NCBI GenBank assembly: GCA_937127195.1
Contig: CAKZLT010000726.1
Location: 1 to 5,350 of the forward strand
From: an uncultured Saprospiraceae bacterium
Lineage (GTDB): Bacteria; Bacteroidota; Bacteroidia; Chitinophagales; Saprospiraceae
Length of the DNA stretch: 5,350 nucleotides
Reading direction: 5' to 3'
The translations under genes and the position numbers were made by a program. Positions within the stretch are counted from its first letter, which is position 1; every line of letters begins with the position of its first letter. A model generated the notes under the pieces. It ran no database searches and was not told where the DNA came from. It saw only the letters and a program-made list of their open reading frames with translations. This document shows, one piece after another, positions 4,770 to 5,350 of the stretch.

Positions 4770-4872
4770 TCTGCGCACTCTGCTTCTCCGCGAACTCTGC
4801 GTGCAATAAACGAAACAAAAGCAAAAAACACTCCGCGCACTCTGCTTCTCCCGAAACTCTGCGTGAAATTCG

Positions 4873-5350
4873 CTATAAAACCTCCACCGTCAGACCTTCT
4901 ACCCAATCCACGAACTCATTCGTATAATACAAATAAGCACACGAAGCAGGCGCTTCATACTGCCCCGAAATATCCGCCTTCAAATCCAAGTGCATCACCT
5001 TTTCGGCATTAGCGGCCAATTCCCGAAAATGAAAAACGATATAACCATCCATCAATTCGTAGTAATCCACTATTTCTTTATCCATCAACTCCTTCAATTG
5101 CCATGGTTGAAGCGACAAACCCGAAGGAACACCAACAATCGCAACTGTTGTCGGAACGGCTTGCGAAGTAATATTTTTGAGCGTTGTAGTCAACCGAACG
5201 GTTTCGCCTATTTTGGGTGCGACATTGCTCAAAGTTGTTTCAATATCAACGGGGCATTGTTCATTACTCAACGGAGTAGTTGTTGTGTAACGCAAATCAA
5301 AATCGTAAGGTAAAGCCGTTGTATCATTCTTAAAAATGACTTTAACGGCG
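4873..5350 (-). CDS. alpha-2-macroglobulin family protein, C-terminal fragment
   Basis: The frame is open from the right edge of the window to a TAG at 4873-4875, giving the last 158 residues of a larger protein. The fragment fits the C-terminal region of bacterial alpha-2-macroglobulin-like proteins. A strand ending F-D-L-R-Y-T-T-T-T-P-L-S is followed by a macroglobulin/receptor-type beta-sandwich: V-G-E-type strand I-G-E-T-V-R-L-T-T-T-L-K-N, then A-I-V-G-V-P-S-G-L, P-W-Q-L-K-E-L, Y-I-V-F-H-F-R-E-L, and the closing G-Q-Y-E-A-P-A-S with Y-L-Y-Y-T-N-E-F-V-D-W. These large envelope proteins trap or inhibit proteases, in some cases through a thioester (C-x-E-Q), and often pair with penicillin-binding protein 1C. 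The thioester region, signal peptide and neighbours lie outside the window, so activity cannot be judged. The coding sequence looks richer in G and C than the genes to its left. Confidence 0.85.
   Translation of the reverse strand, partial: AVKVIFKNDTTALPYDFDLRYTTTTPLSNEQCPVDIETTLSNVAPKIGETVRLTTTLKNITSQAVPTTVAIVGVPSGLSLQPWQLKELMDKEIVDYYELMDGYIVFHFRELAANAEKVMHLDLKADISGQYEAPASCAYLYYTNEFVDWVEGLTVEVL

Larger units (their letters stand above)
4553..4869. repeat. large composite inverted repeat with tandem-array core
   Basis: The left arm (4553-4645) and right arm (4777-4869) are inverted copies, 93 bp each, aligning without gaps at 86 of 93 positions. Bases 4571-4617 and 4805-4851 are identical over 47 bp. 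Each arm holds two copies of a unit spaced 62 bp apart (left copies begin at 4549 and 4611), with a core of GCAGAG and CGGAG words at about 9-bp steps and a T-rich tail. The 131-bp centre (4646-4776) carries a 36-bp palindrome and a decamer array. The right arm ends 3 bp from the alpha-2-macroglobulin stop codon (4873-4875); the left arm begins 40 bp upstream of the Lrp start. No transposase gene or clear target-site duplication is seen. I infer a non-autonomous intergenic repeat. In RNA the arms could form a very stable hairpin, ending or protecting the transcript. Confidence 0.85.

Noticed and set aside
4547..5012. Long open frames on both strands across the repeat, giving Lys-His-Gln-Thr-Asn or Val-Cys-Leu-Phe repeat proteins
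   Set aside because: The decamer has no stop in any phase, so every frame is open. The predicted proteins are translations of the repeat and run into the antisense of the alpha-2-macroglobulin gene.

Overview
The window looks like chromosomal DNA from a member of the Bacteroidota, possibly near the Saprospiria. It is AT-rich with long A and T runs. Start codons have no Shine-Dalgarno sequence. One promoter matches the Bacteroidota vegetative consensus exactly (TTTG, 20 bp, TAnnTTTG). Two lipoproteins, an OmpA-type anchor, a small beta-barrel candidate and an alpha-2-macroglobulin tail all fit a diderm envelope. The phylum is well supported; the lower rank is inference.

Layout from left to right. 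Positions 1-103 hold at most the start of an unrecognised minus-strand gene. A GNAT acetyltransferase follows (104-631, minus). A hairpin terminator at 674-718 separates it from a two-gene envelope unit read leftward: an OmpA-domain lipoprotein (1274-2152), then a small unknown lipoprotein (746-1228), driven by the promoter at 2203-2234. A 310-bp divergent intergenic region full of inverted repeats leads to a plus-strand candidate outer-membrane barrel protein (2463-3002), which ends in a strong terminator (3049-3084). Converging on it is a minus-strand group: an Lrp/AsnC regulator (4025-4513), a possible 46-residue basic peptide (3811-3951) and a sulfotransferase-fold protein with a C-terminal membrane anchor (3094-3801). 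Both PAPS-binding motifs of that last protein appear to be lost. At the right edge is the C-terminal end of an alpha-2-macroglobulin-like protein (4873 to beyond 5350, minus).

The most unusual element is non-coding. It lies between the alpha-2-macroglobulin stop codon and the Lrp gene, at 4553-4869. Two 93-bp arms are inverted copies matching at 86 of 93 positions without gaps, with 47 consecutive identical bases. Each arm carries two copies of a GCAGAG/CGGAG-rich unit spaced 62 bp apart. The 131-bp centre holds a 36-bp AT palindrome and an 85-bp array of about 8.5 copies of a decamer. No transposase is visible. It looks like a non-autonomous intergenic repeat that may also act as a terminator or insulator.

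The genes do not form one obvious pathway. The common theme is the cell envelope. I found no tRNA, rRNA, CRISPR array, recognisable riboswitch, or complete new defence or biosynthetic system.
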